Shown here piece by piece: positions 9,169 through 18,164 of a stretch of DNA of 64,000 nucleotides (within the stretch, counting starts at the first letter, position 1; each line of letters begins with the position of its first letter). This DNA comes from Cetobacterium sp050033475 (lineage in GTDB: Bacteria > Fusobacteriota > Fusobacteriia > Fusobacteriales > Fusobacteriaceae): positions 372,001-436,000 of the forward strand of contig NZ_CP188319.1 of NCBI RefSeq assembly GCF_050033475.1, read 5' to 3'. Below the pieces are notes generated by a model that did no database searches, was not told where the DNA came from, and saw only the letters and a program-made list of their open reading frames with translations. A program made the translations under genes and the position numbers.

Positions 9169-10917
9169 ATGTTTTTACCCACAACCAAAGAAGAAATTAA
9201 AAAATTAGGATGGGATCAACTTGATATTATCCTAGTTTCAGGAGATACATATATAGATTCTTCCTATAATGGTTCTGCCATCATAGGAAAATGGTTAACA
9301 AAACATGGATTTAAAGTTGGAATTATAGCTCAACCTGATATTAATTCTCCCGATGATATAACTCGTCTTGGAGAACCAAGATTATATTGGGCTGTATCAG
9401 CTGGATGTGTGGATTCAATGGTTGCAAATTATACTGCAACTAAAAAGAAAAGACACAAGGATGATTTTACTCCTGGTGGAGAAAATAATAGAAGACCTGA
9501 TCGTGCTTCTATTCAATATACTAATCTTATTAAAAGATATTTTAAAAATAGTTCAACTCCAATTGTTTTAGGTGGAATTGAAGCTAGTTTGAGAAGAATT
9601 GTTCATTATGATTTCTGGAGCAATTCTCTTAGAAGATCTCTTATTTTTGATGCTAAAGCTGATATTTTATCCTATGGTATGGGAGAAAAATCTATGTTAG
9701 CTCTTGCTAATAGCCTAAGTCTTGGGGAAGATTGGAGAAATATTCGTGGACTTTGTTATATTTCTAAAGATCCTAAAAAAGGCTATGTAGATTTACCATC
9801 ATATGAAGATTGTGTAGCTGATAAGAATATATTTACTAAAGCTTTTGAACTTTTTTATGTAAATTGTGATCCTATAACTGCTCAAGGTCTTTGTCAAAAA
9901 CATGGTGATCGTTATTTAATTCAAAATCCTCCTAGTGAACTTTTCACAAGTGATGAAATGGATGAAATATATAATATGAATTTTGAAAGAGATGTACATC
10001 CTTATTATAAAAAACAGGGTGAAGTTAGAGCTCTTGATACAATAAAAAATTCAGTTACTACCCATCGTGGATGTTACGGAGAGTGTAATTTCTGTGCAAT
10101 AGCTGTTCATCAAGGAAGAACTGTTATTTCTAGAAGTGAAACTTCTATTATAAAAGAAGTTGAGAATATTGCTTCTACAAAAGGATTTAAAGGTCATATT
10201 TCTGATGTAGGTGGTCCTACTGCTAATATGTATCAAGTTGAATGTAATAAAAAACTAAAACATGGTGCTTGTAAGGACAAAAGATGTTTATATCCACAAA
10301 CATGTCCAGCCTTAAAACTTGATCATAGTAAACAAATTTCTTTATTGAAAAAATTAAAATCAATTCCTAATATTAAAAAGATTTTTATTGCTTCTGGTAT
10401 TAGATATGATTTGATTCTCGATGATAAAGACTGTGGAAATGCTTACTTGGAAGAAATTATAAAAGACCATATCTCTGGACAAATGAAAATTGCCCCTGAG
10501 CATACAGAAGATAAAGTTTTATCTTATATGGGTAAACAAGGAAAAACTATTTTAAAGGAATTTAAAAATAGATTCTATAAAATAAATGATAGATTAGGTA
10601 AAAAACAATTTTTAACATATTATCTTATTGCAGCCCATCCTGGATGCGATGAAAAAGATATGTTTGATTTAAAAAGATTTGCTTCGGCTGAATTAAAAGT
10701 TAATCCTGAGCAAGTTCAAATATTTACTCCTACTCCATCTACATATTCTACTTTAATGTATTATACTGAGAAGGATCCTCTTACTGGAAAAAAATTATTT
10801 GTAGAAAAAGATAATGGAAGAAAACAAAAACAAAAAGATATAATTACTCCTAAGGAGAGTAATAAAACTCACAAACCCAATGGTAAACAAACCATTAAAT
10901 ATAAAAATAAAAAATAG
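9169..10917 (+). CDS. YgiQ family radical SAM protein
   Basis: A 582-residue protein with the UPF0313/YgiQ layout. The N-terminal domain contains VSGDTYIDSSYNGSA, followed by a radical SAM core with Cys302-x3-Cys306-x2-Cys309 (GCYGECNFCA) that would bind a [4Fe-4S] cluster. A family-typical C-terminal segment (IFTPTPSTYSTLMYYT) follows, then a lysine-rich tail of about 35 residues. The substrate of this family is not known to me. The gene has its own extended -10 promoter. It is followed by der after 12 bases, so both are probably made from one transcript. Confidence 0.9.
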   Translation: MFLPTTKEEIKKLGWDQLDIILVSGDTYIDSSYNGSAIIGKWLTKHGFKVGIIAQPDINSPDDITRLGEPRLYWAVSAGCVDSMVANYTATKKKRHKDDFTPGGENNRRPDRASIQYTNLIKRYFKNSSTPIVLGGIEASLRRIVHYDFWSNSLRRSLIFDAKADILSYGMGEKSMLALANSLSLGEDWRNIRGLCYISKDPKKGYVDLPSYEDCVADKNIFTKAFELFYVNCDPITAQGLCQKHGDRYLIQNPPSELFTSDEMDEIYNMNFERDVHPYYKKQGEVRALDTIKNSVTTHRGCYGECNFCAIAVHQGRTVISRSETSIIKEVENIASTKGFKGHISDVGGPTANMYQVECNKKLKHGACKDKRCLYPQTCPALKLDHSKQISLLKKLKSIPNIKKIFIASGIRYDLILDDKDCGNAYLEEIIKDHISGQMKIAPEHTEDKVLSYMGKQGKTILKEFKNRFYKINDRLGKKQFLTYYLIAAHPGCDEKDMFDLKRFASAELKVNPEQVQIFTPTPSTYSTLMYYTEKDPLTGKKLFVEKDNGRKQKQKDIITPKESNKTHKPNGKQTIKYKNKK

Positions 10918-10929
10918 GGAGGGATTAAT

Positions 10930-12249
10930 GTGAAGCCTATTGTTGCAATTGTTGGAAGACCCAATGTTGGAAAATCTACTCTTTTTAACAAACTAGTTGG
11001 TGATAGAGTTGCTATTGTTGACGACCAACCTGGAGTTACTAGAGATAGACTTTATAGAGAAACAGAATGGAATGGTAAGGAGTTCGTTCTAGTTGATACT
11101 GGAGGACTTGAGCCTAGAAATAATGATTTCATGATGACTAAAATAAAACAACAAGCTGAAGTTGCTATGAACGAAGCCGATGTTATTTTATTTGTTGTGG
11201 ATGGTAAAGGAGGATTAAATCCTTTAGATGAAGAAATATCTTATATTCTTAGAAAGAAAAATAAACCTGTGGTTTTATGTGTTAATAAAATCGATAACTT
11301 TTTAAGCCAACAGGACGATGTTTATGATTTCTGGGGACTAGGATTTGAACATCTTGTGGCTATCTCTGGAGAACATAAAGTTAACTTAGGAGATATGCTT
11401 GATATGGTTGTAGACCTTATTGATCAAGTTGATACTCACGAGGAAGTAGAAGATGGATTAAAAATAGCTATAATCGGAAGACCTAATGCTGGTAAATCTT
11501 CTCTTGTTAATAGATTATCTGGTGAAGAGAGAACAATCGTAAGTGATATTGCTGGTACTACTAGAGATGCTATCGATACTCTAATTGAGTTTGATGGAAA
11601 TAAATATCTACTAATAGATACTGCTGGTATAAGAAGAAAATCTAAAATCGAAGAAAGCTTAGAGTACTACTCTGTTTTAAGAGCTATTAAAACAATTAAA
11701 AGAGCTGATGTTTGTCTATGGATGCTAGATGGTAGTGAAGGATTAACTGAGCAAGATAAGAGAATTGCTGGTATTGCCTTTGAAGAGAAAAAACCAATTA
11801 TTATCGTTATAAACAAATGGGATGCTATTCCTAATAAAGATGGAAAAACAATGAAGAAAATGAGAGAAGAGTTATATGCTGAATTACCATTCTTATCATA
11901 TGCTCCAATTGAATTTGTTTCTGCTTTAACTGGACAAAGAACAACTAAATTATTAGAGCATGCTGAAATGATATTTGCTGAGTATAACAAAAGAATCTCT
12001 ACTGGATTACTTAATACAGTTATTAAAGAAGCTGTTATTATGAATAATCCACCTACAAGAAAAGGTAGAGTTGTTAAAGTTAACTATGCTACACAAATTT
12101 CTACAGCTCCTCCAAGATTTGTATTATTCTGTAATTATCCAGAATTAATTCACTTCTCATATTCAAGATATATTGAAAATAAATTAAGAGAAGCTTTCGG
12201 ATTTGAAGGTTCTCCTATAGATATTATTTTTGAAAAAAAACATGATTAA
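10930..12249 (+). CDS. der: Ribosome biogenesis GTPase Der (EngA)
   Basis: Essential tandem GTPase that acts in maturation of the 50S subunit. Two G domains are visible: the first has GRPNVGKST at residues 8-16 and DTGG, the second has GRPNAGKSS from residue 183, DTAG and NKWD. A C-terminal KH-like domain follows (RKGRVVKVNYATQ). The 439-residue length is standard. The start codon is GTG, with GGGAGGG 6 bases upstream. It follows the YgiQ gene after 12 bases and ends at a strong terminator. Confidence 0.97.
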   Translation: MKPIVAIVGRPNVGKSTLFNKLVGDRVAIVDDQPGVTRDRLYRETEWNGKEFVLVDTGGLEPRNNDFMMTKIKQQAEVAMNEADVILFVVDGKGGLNPLDEEISYILRKKNKPVVLCVNKIDNFLSQQDDVYDFWGLGFEHLVAISGEHKVNLGDMLDMVVDLIDQVDTHEEVEDGLKIAIIGRPNAGKSSLVNRLSGEERTIVSDIAGTTRDAIDTLIEFDGNKYLLIDTAGIRRKSKIEESLEYYSVLRAIKTIKRADVCLWMLDGSEGLTEQDKRIAGIAFEEKKPIIIVINKWDAIPNKDGKTMKKMREELYAELPFLSYAPIEFVSALTGQRTTKLLEHAEMIFAEYNKRISTGLLNTVIKEAVIMNNPPTRKGRVVKVNYATQISTAPPRFVLFCNYPELIHFSYSRYIENKLREAFGFEGSPIDIIFEKKHD

Positions 12250-12256
12250 TTATAAG

Positions 12257-12290
12257 AGCTGATTTCTACTAAAGAAGTCAGCTTTTTTTT
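12257..12290 (+). terminator. Rho-independent terminator after der
   Basis: A stem of about 11 bp with one mismatch (AGCTGA at one side, TCAGCT at the other, short ACTA-type loop) is followed by eight T. Confidence 0.88.
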
Positions 12291-12299
12291 ATGAATTAC

Positions 12300-12328
12300 T
12301 TGTATTATTATAGTAAATACATTATAAT
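12300..12328 (+). promoter_or_regulatory. Promoter of the bioBDA operon
   Basis: TTGTAT (12300-12305) and a perfect TATAAT (12323-12328) are separated by 17 bases. Transcription would start near 12335, directly before the palindromic repeats at 12337-12367. Confidence 0.8.
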
Positions 12329-12336
12329 TATTTCAG

Positions 12337-12367
12337 GTATACACAAAAAGTTTGTATACAGTATACA
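12337..12367 (+). promoter_or_regulatory. Palindromic operator-like repeats at the bio operon start site
   Basis: Three copies of one heptamer are seen: GTATACA at 12337-12343, its inverse TGTATAC at 12353-12359, and GTATACA again at 12361-12367. The last two form a perfect 15-base palindrome with one central base. The block sits from the predicted start site to about +33, where a bound repressor would block transcription. Canonical BirA sites have inverted arms 14-16 bases apart, which this arrangement does not match. Confidence 0.65.
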
Positions 12368-12387
12368 TTTATGAGGTGATAATATAA

Positions 12388-13374
12388 ATGAAAAATTTTG
12401 TTTTAGAATTAAAGAATAAAATACTTAATAATGGATATATTACTAAGGATGAAGCTTTTAAGCTTCTAGACTTAGATATTGAAAAAGATAAAGAAATTAT
12501 AACTCTTCTTTTGGAAAGTGCCAATGAAATTAGAAAGCACTTTTGTGGAGAAAACTTTGATCTTTGCACTATTATGAATGCAAAGTCTGGAAAATGCTCA
12601 GAAAATTGTAGATACTGTGCTCAGTCTGCTCATTTCAAAACTGCTGCCCCTGTATATCCTTTAGTTTCTGCTGAAGAAGCTATACATTTAGCAAAACATG
12701 TTGAAGAAGAAGGAGCACATAAATTTTCACTTGTTACTAGTGGCCGTGGTCTTAGTGATTCTGGGGAAATTGATAAATTAGTTGAAATTTATAAGTCTCT
12801 AAAAGAAAATACAAATATTAAATTATGTGCTTCCCATGGTTTATTAACTGAAGAAGCTGCCATAAAATTAAAAAAAGCTGGAGTTTTAACATATCATCAC
12901 AACTTAGAAACATCTAGAGATTTTTATAATGATATTTGCACTACTCATAGTTTTCAAGACAGAGTAGATACAATAAAAGCTGCAAAAAAAGCTAGATTAA
13001 AAATATGTAGTGGTGGAATCTTTGGATTAGGAGAAACTCCTATAGATCGTATAAATATGGCCTTTGAATTAAAAGAATTAGAAGTTGACTCTGTTCCTTT
13101 AAATTTCCTGACACCAATTCCAGGAACACCTATGGAAACATATACTCCTGTAAATCCAATGGAAATTTTAAAAACCATTGCTATATATCGTTTTATATTA
13201 CCTAATATAGATATTAGATACGCTGGTGGACGTTTACAGCTTGGTGAATTACAAGTTGATGGTTTCAAAGGTGGAATAAATTCTGCTTTAACTGGAAATT
13301 TTTTAACAACTACTGGAAGTACTATTGCATCTGATATTGCTTTGGCCAAGGAGTTGGGATTTAATGTTAAATAA
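12388..13374 (+). CDS. bioB: Biotin synthase BioB
   Basis: Radical SAM enzyme that inserts sulfur into dethiobiotin to form biotin. The [4Fe-4S] cysteines are Cys70-x3-Cys74-x2-Cys77 (CSENCRYC). HHNLETS, GGIFGLGET and the C-terminal YAGGRLQLG are all family hallmarks. The 328-residue length is normal. A GAGGTGAT ribosome-binding site precedes the ATG. It is the first gene of bioB-bioD-bioA, and bioD starts inside its last codons. Confidence 0.97.
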   Translation: MKNFVLELKNKILNNGYITKDEAFKLLDLDIEKDKEIITLLLESANEIRKHFCGENFDLCTIMNAKSGKCSENCRYCAQSAHFKTAAPVYPLVSAEEAIHLAKHVEEEGAHKFSLVTSGRGLSDSGEIDKLVEIYKSLKENTNIKLCASHGLLTEEAAIKLKKAGVLTYHHNLETSRDFYNDICTTHSFQDRVDTIKAAKKARLKICSGGIFGLGETPIDRINMAFELKELEVDSVPLNFLTPIPGTPMETYTPVNPMEILKTIAIYRFILPNIDIRYAGGRLQLGELQVDGFKGGINSALTGNFLTTTGSTIASDIALAKELGFNVK

Positions 13375-14038
13375 GGGATACTTTATAATTGGAACTGATA
13401 CTGATATAGGTAAAACCTATATCAGTTCTTTACTTTTTAAATCATTAGGTTTTACAAACCCTGGATATTACAAACCTTTACAAACTGGCTGTTATGAAAA
13501 AGATGGAAATTTTATAGCTTTAGATCCTGAATTTCTTTGCAAATTTAATAATATTCCTTATGATTCTACTATGAGTACTTTTTTATTTGCAAATCCTGTA
13601 TCACCACATTTAGCTAGCGAAATAGAAAATATCCCAATTGATATTGATACTATATATAATACTTGGAAACAAATATCAAAGGAACATAAAACTACAATAG
13701 TTGAAGCTGCTGGTGGAGTTTTTGTTCCCATTATAAGAAATAAATTTTATATGTATGATTTAATTAAACTATTAAATATTCCAGTAATTCTTGTTGCTAG
13801 CTCTAAAGTTGGAGCTATTAATCATACAATGTTAACTATTTCTTTCTTAAAAGAAAAAGGTATTAAAATTCAAGGACTTATTTTTAATAAGTATACAGAA
13901 GAATTTTATGAGAAAGATAATATCAAAGTAGTATCTGAAGCTAGTGGAATTAAAAATTATCTTTTAATAAAACCAAATCAAGATATAATAGAGGAAAAAT
14001 TAATTAAAAAATTTTTAGAGGTGACTTCTAATGACTAA
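13364..14038 (+). CDS. bioD: Dethiobiotin synthetase BioD
   Basis: ATP-dependent carboxylase that closes the ureido ring of 7,8-diaminopelargonate to give dethiobiotin. The N-terminal P-loop GTDTDIGKT lies at residues 10-18, followed by YYKPLQTG and the EAAGGVFVP motif. The protein has 224 residues. I chose the ATG at 13364, which has AAGGAG (13348-13353) 10 bases upstream. An earlier in-frame ATG at 13325 would add a poorly conserved extension. The start overlaps bioB by 11 bases and the end overlaps bioA by 8, implying translational coupling. Confidence 0.95.
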   Translation: MLNKGYFIIGTDTDIGKTYISSLLFKSLGFTNPGYYKPLQTGCYEKDGNFIALDPEFLCKFNNIPYDSTMSTFLFANPVSPHLASEIENIPIDIDTIYNTWKQISKEHKTTIVEAAGGVFVPIIRNKFYMYDLIKLLNIPVILVASSKVGAINHTMLTISFLKEKGIKIQGLIFNKYTEEFYEKDNIKVVSEASGIKNYLLIKPNQDIIEEKLIKKFLEVTSND

Positions 14039-15395
14039 AATGAGTGATTTACAAAAAAAAGATCTAGAATACATTTTTCATCCTTGCTCACAAATGAAAG
14101 ATTATGAAGATCTTCCCCCTATTGTAATTACAGAGGGGAAGGGCTTATATTTAAAAGATGAATTTGGAAATACTTATATGGATTGTGTTTCAAGTTGGTG
14201 GGTTAATTTATTTGGACATAGTAACGATCGAATAAATAAAGTCTTATATGATCAAGCTAAATCTCTAGAACATGTTATTTTTGCTAATTTTACACATAAA
14301 CCTGCCATTGAATTGGGAGAACTTTTAACAGAAGTTGTTCCAAAAGGATTAACAAAATTATTCTTTACTGATAATGGGGCATCTAGTATTGAAGTTTCTT
14401 TAAAACTAAGTTTCCAATATTATCAACAGGCTGGTTTCACTAAAAAGAAAAAATTTATTTCCTTAGCTAATGGTTATCACGGTGAAACTATCGGTGCTCT
14501 TGCAGTCGGAGATGTGGATATTTTTACTGAAACATATAGACCTTTAATTAAAGAATCTATTAAAGTTCAAGGACCAAATTGTTTCAATTGTCCATATAAA
14601 TTAAATTTTGAAAATTGTGATGCTGAATGTTTTATTCATATGGAAAAAGCTTTAGAAACTCACCATGAAGAGGTTGCTGCTGTAGTTGTTGAACCACTGG
14701 TTCAAGGAGTAGCTGGTATGAGAATCTATTCTCCTAAATATCTTATTAAATTAAGAGAATTAACTAAGAAATTAAATGTTCACTTTATAGCTGATGAAAT
14801 TGCAGTTGGTTTTGGAAGAACAGGGAAAATGTTTGCCTGTGAACATGCCGGAATATCTCCTGATATAATGTGTATCGGTAAGGGATTAACATCTGGGTAT
14901 TTTCCTATGTCAATAGTGTTAATGACTGAAGATATCTATAAAGCTTTCTATGCTGATTACTTCGAAGGAAAATCTTTCTTACATTCTCACAGTTACTCAG
15001 GAAATCCTTTAGGATGTAGACTTGCAGTTGAAACTTTAAAAATATTTAAAGAGGAAAATATTCTACAAACTATTGAAAAAAAAGGTAATTATTTAAGAAA
15101 TAAAGCAATCCAACTATTTAAAGACCATCCAAATATTGGAGAATATAGACAGATTGGATTAATCGGAGCATTTGAATTTGTTAAAAATAAAGAAACTAAA
15201 GAATTATTTCCTGCTACAGATAGAGTAGGTTATGAAATATATAAAATTGCTCTTAAAAAAGGAGCTCTTTTGAGACCTCTTGGAAATGTAATTTATTTTA
15301 TGCCACCATATGTCATTACTGAAGAAGAAATCGATAAAATGTTAGAAATTTGTAAAGAATCCGTTGAAGAATATTTAGATCAACGTAATAAATAA
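14031..15395 (+). CDS. bioA: Adenosylmethionine-8-amino-7-oxononanoate aminotransferase BioA
   Basis: PLP enzyme that uses SAM as amino donor to convert KAPA to 7,8-diaminopelargonate. SSWWVNLFGHS near residue 60, GYHGETIGALAVGD, the cofactor-binding ADEIAVGFGRTG and the PLP lysine Lys284 in IGKGLTSG are all present. The 454-residue length is typical. GAGGTG precedes the ATG. It is the last gene of the operon and ends at a bidirectional terminator. No bioF or pimeloyl-forming genes are in this window, so the substrate KAPA must come from elsewhere in the genome or from outside. Confidence 0.96.
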   Translation: MTKMSDLQKKDLEYIFHPCSQMKDYEDLPPIVITEGKGLYLKDEFGNTYMDCVSSWWVNLFGHSNDRINKVLYDQAKSLEHVIFANFTHKPAIELGELLTEVVPKGLTKLFFTDNGASSIEVSLKLSFQYYQQAGFTKKKKFISLANGYHGETIGALAVGDVDIFTETYRPLIKESIKVQGPNCFNCPYKLNFENCDAECFIHMEKALETHHEEVAAVVVEPLVQGVAGMRIYSPKYLIKLRELTKKLNVHFIADEIAVGFGRTGKMFACEHAGISPDIMCIGKGLTSGYFPMSIVLMTEDIYKAFYADYFEGKSFLHSHSYSGNPLGCRLAVETLKIFKEENILQTIEKKGNYLRNKAIQLFKDHPNIGEYRQIGLIGAFEFVKNKETKELFPATDRVGYEIYKIALKKGALLRPLGNVIYFMPPYVITEEEIDKMLEICKESVEEYLDQRNK

Positions 15396-15396
15396 G

Positions 15397-15427
15397 AAAA
15401 AAAGCTACTTTTAAAGGTAGCTTTTTT
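15397..15427. terminator. Bidirectional terminator between bioA and the convergent methyltransferase-like gene
   Basis: AGCTAC and GTAGCT arms are flanked by A7 on one side and T7-8 on the other, so it can end both transcripts. It overlaps the stop of the minus-strand gene. Confidence 0.88.
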
Positions 15428-15986
15428 TATAAACTTTTTCTAAAACCATATAAATTAAGTCTGCGCTGAATGTATTGGGCTCTCGAATTATTTCTTCATC
15501 TATTATTAATACTCTATATCTTCCTTCTATACAGTCTTTAATTTCTTCTGGATAAAGATATTTATGAGCTATAAAATTTTCATTAATATTATTTTTATAA
15601 ATACTTTCTATTATTGTTGAAAATATAATTTTTCCACTATAATTTAAACCATTATAAAATTTATTTAATAACTCTTGAAAATCATCTATTAAATGAAAGT
15701 TTCCATTTGAAAAAATCAAATCATATTTATCCTGTAATTCTTCGAATTCTATATCTCCATGAATATAATTTACATTTTCATTAACTCCAATTATACTACT
15801 AATATATAAAATATTTGTAAAATCCTTATCCATTATATCCATATTTGAATTTGGAAATCTCTTAAATAATTTTTTTATAAAATCTTCTTCTTCACATCCT
15901 AAAATTAAAATTTTATATTTTAACTGACTTCCATATATAAAAATATCGAGTTTATCTCCCATATGTTTTCTTAATTTTCTTAGCAC
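15411..15986 (-). CDS. BioC-like class I methyltransferase remnant with degenerate SAM motif
   Basis: A 191-residue protein with a Rossmann methyltransferase pattern. DKYDLIFSNGNFHLIDDFQE followed by a short link and GKIIFSTI closely resembles the post-motif of malonyl-ACP O-methyltransferase BioC, where FDxxxSNAxxQW and FSTF are typical. The SAM-binding motif I reads ILGCEEED instead of LGCGTG. The N-terminal cap and the last about 70 residues of BioC are missing. It may be a decayed or repurposed methyltransferase. It lies convergent to bioBDA and 20 bases after the M24 peptidase gene, with which it is probably co-transcribed. The BioC link is my inference from remembered sequences. Confidence 0.6.
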   Translation of the reverse strand: MLRKLRKHMGDKLDIFIYGSQLKYKILILGCEEEDFIKKLFKRFPNSNMDIMDKDFTNILYISSIIGVNENVNYIHGDIEFEELQDKYDLIFSNGNFHLIDDFQELLNKFYNGLNYSGKIIFSTIIESIYKNNINENFIAHKYLYPEEIKDCIEGRYRVLIIDEEIIREPNTFSADLIYMVLEKVYKKSYL

Positions 15987-16006
15987 AGACCCTTCCTTTC
16001 CGTATC

Positions 16007-17071
16007 CTATGAAAGTTCTTGAAACTCCTTAGATACCCCTGTTAATACTTCATATCCATTTTTAGTTATTAAAATATCATCCTCTATTCTTACTCCACCA
16101 AAATTTTCTATATATATCCCCGGCTCTATAGTAATTACCATATTAGGCTCTAATGTTACTTCAGTTGCTTTCGAAGAAACAAATGGATATTCATGAATTT
16201 GTAATCCAAAACCATGACCTAATCCATGGCCAAATTTATCTCCATATCCTTTTTCTGTAATATAGTCTCTTGCTATTTTATCCAACTCTTTAGTTGTCAT
16301 TCCAGGTTTTATAGCTTCAATTGCTCTTTCATTAGCCTCTTTAACTATATTATAAATTTCCATATGTTTTTCTGTTGGATGTTTTCCAACATAAAAAGTT
16401 CTAGTTATATCTGATGCATATCCTTTATAAAAACAACCATAGTCTATTGTTAAAAATCCTTCTTCTATTATCTTATCACTGGCTACTCCATGAGGAAGTG
16501 CTGATCTATCATTAGAAGCTACAATAATATCAAAAGATGGTTTATCGGCCCCTCTTCTTTTCATTTCATACTCTAATATTGCACATAATTCTCTTTCAGA
16601 TATTCCAATTTTTATTTGAGGAATTGTTGATTTTAAAGCTTCTTCTGCTATTTTTATAGATTCTTTTATAATTTTTATTTCATAATCTTTTTTTATCATT
16701 CTTAATTTTAAAAAATCATCTTCCAAATTATGATATTTTATTTCTGGAAAATTCTTTTTAAAACTTTCCATTTGAGATAATGTAACACTTTGATCTTCAA
16801 TTCCTAAATTTTTAACTTCATTTTCTCTCAATAGTTCCCCTATTTTACCTAAAGGATTTTTATCCTCTCTAACCAAAACAAATCCATTTTTTGTAACTTC
16901 TTTTTCTCCTTGAGAAACATATCTAAAATCTGTTATAAAATATTTTTTATCTCTTGTTACTAGAGCAAGTCCTGTGCTTCCTGAAAACCCTGTTAAATAC
17001 CTTACGTTTAAAATATTAGTAATTAATATTCCTTGTAACTCTTTTTCTTCCATGATTTTTTCAATACTCAT
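16007..17071 (-). CDS. M24 family Xaa-Pro aminopeptidase
   Basis: Cytosolic metallopeptidase that removes an N-terminal residue preceding proline. The N-terminal creatinase-like domain (about residues 1-125) leads into the pita-bread catalytic domain. The metal ligands are visible: Asp in IDYGCFY, Asp in SDITRTF, His in GHGLGHGFG, and Glu in TIEPGIYIE and VRIEDD. The protein has 354 residues. The ATG at 17071 is preferred over a TTG one codon earlier because GGAGG lies 6-7 bases upstream. It follows mnmA after 15 bases in the same operon. Confidence 0.93.
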   Translation of the reverse strand: MSIEKIMEEKELQGILITNILNVRYLTGFSGSTGLALVTRDKKYFITDFRYVSQGEKEVTKNGFVLVREDKNPLGKIGELLRENEVKNLGIEDQSVTLSQMESFKKNFPEIKYHNLEDDFLKLRMIKKDYEIKIIKESIKIAEEALKSTIPQIKIGISERELCAILEYEMKRRGADKPSFDIIVASNDRSALPHGVASDKIIEEGFLTIDYGCFYKGYASDITRTFYVGKHPTEKHMEIYNIVKEANERAIEAIKPGMTTKELDKIARDYITEKGYGDKFGHGLGHGFGLQIHEYPFVSSKATEVTLEPNMVITIEPGIYIENFGGVRIEDDILITKNGYEVLTGVSKEFQELS

Positions 17072-17086
17072 CAAAAACTCCTCCTT

Positions 17087-18130
17087 TTATTTAATCTCTC
17101 CTCCACCTAAAACTAGATTTTCATAATAAAATACTATATGTTGTCCTGGTGAATTCTGATAATTTTCTTCCCTATACTCAAAATATATATCATCATTTTC
17201 TCTTAATAATTTTCCTAAAAATCCTTGACTAGAAAATCTTGGTCTTCCTATAACTTCTAAAGATAATAGTTCTTCTAAAGGAACATTTAAAGATATATTT
17301 ATTAATTTTATTTTTTTTCTTTTTAGTTTTTCATATTCTCCTAAAACTATCTCATTGGTCTCTGGTCTTATCTCCAATATAAATACTGGCTCAGGAAGTT
17401 TTAAACCTAGCCCTCTCCTCTGACCAACTGTATACAACTGATATCCCTCATGTTCTCCTATTACTGTACCATCTTCTTTTATAAACTTACCTTTTTTTAT
17501 AGAATCTTTTAAATGTTCTTTTAAATATGGAATATAGCCTTCCTTTGCAAAACAAATACCTTGGCTATCTTTTTTATCATGAACCTTTAACCCAATTTTT
17601 TCAGCAATGCTTCTAACTTCATTTTTTTTATATCCAAATAATGGGAAAATTATTTTTTCCAAGGATTCTGGCTTAACTCTATATAGCATATAACTTTGAT
17701 CTTTAAATCTATCCTCTGATATTTCTAATAATGGTCTATGAAATTTATTTTCTCTATTTATCTTGCAATAATGACCTGTAGCTATATAATCTCCATTTTC
17801 TTCCATACATATATCTAAGAGCTTTTTTATTTTTATTTTTTCATCACAAATTACACATGGAGATGGGGTAATTCCTTTTTTATAACCTTCTAAAAAATAA
17901 CTTATAACTTCTTCTTTAAATTCCTTAGAAATATCATAAATTTTATGTTCAATTCCCAAATAATTGCAAATTTTTTTAGCATCATCCATATCAACAGTAT
18001 CTTTATTCTCTTCACTTTGAATAAATGTTACTCCTATAACTTCATATCCTTTTTCTTTTAATAAATATGCTGATACTGAAGAATCAACTCCTCCGCTGAT
18101 ACCTATTATAACTTTACCTATTTTTTTCAT
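17087..18130 (-). CDS. mnmA: tRNA-specific 2-thiouridylase MnmA
   Basis: Thiolates U34 of tRNA-Lys, -Glu and -Gln in the cytosol using ATP and a persulfide. The PP-loop SGGVDSS is at residues 11-17. The catalytic cysteine pair is present in PSPCVICDEKI and DSQGICFAKEGY. The DQSYMLYR motif and the C-terminal beta-barrel ending SPGQHIVFY complete the family pattern. The 347-residue length is slightly short but normal. It lies between birA and the M24 peptidase, with small gaps that suggest a common transcript. Confidence 0.93.
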   Translation of the reverse strand: MKKIGKVIIGISGGVDSSVSAYLLKEKGYEVIGVTFIQSEENKDTVDMDDAKKICNYLGIEHKIYDISKEFKEEVISYFLEGYKKGITPSPCVICDEKIKIKKLLDICMEENGDYIATGHYCKINRENKFHRPLLEISEDRFKDQSYMLYRVKPESLEKIIFPLFGYKKNEVRSIAEKIGLKVHDKKDSQGICFAKEGYIPYLKEHLKDSIKKGKFIKEDGTVIGEHEGYQLYTVGQRRGLGLKLPEPVFILEIRPETNEIVLGEYEKLKRKKIKLINISLNVPLEELLSLEVIGRPRFSSQGFLGKLLRENDDIYFEYREENYQNSPGQHIVFYYENLVLGGGEIK

Positions 18131-18164
18131 AAACCACCTTATTATCTTTATATTATATTTTTCT

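Noticed and set aside
12337..12367. Classical BirA operator at bioB
   Set aside because: The inverted arms are 1 or 9 bases apart instead of 14-16, and the local BirA has no HTH.
12954..13349. 131-codon open frame on the minus strand inside bioB
   Set aside because: It is antisense to a clear bioB and its sequence shows no domain or start site.
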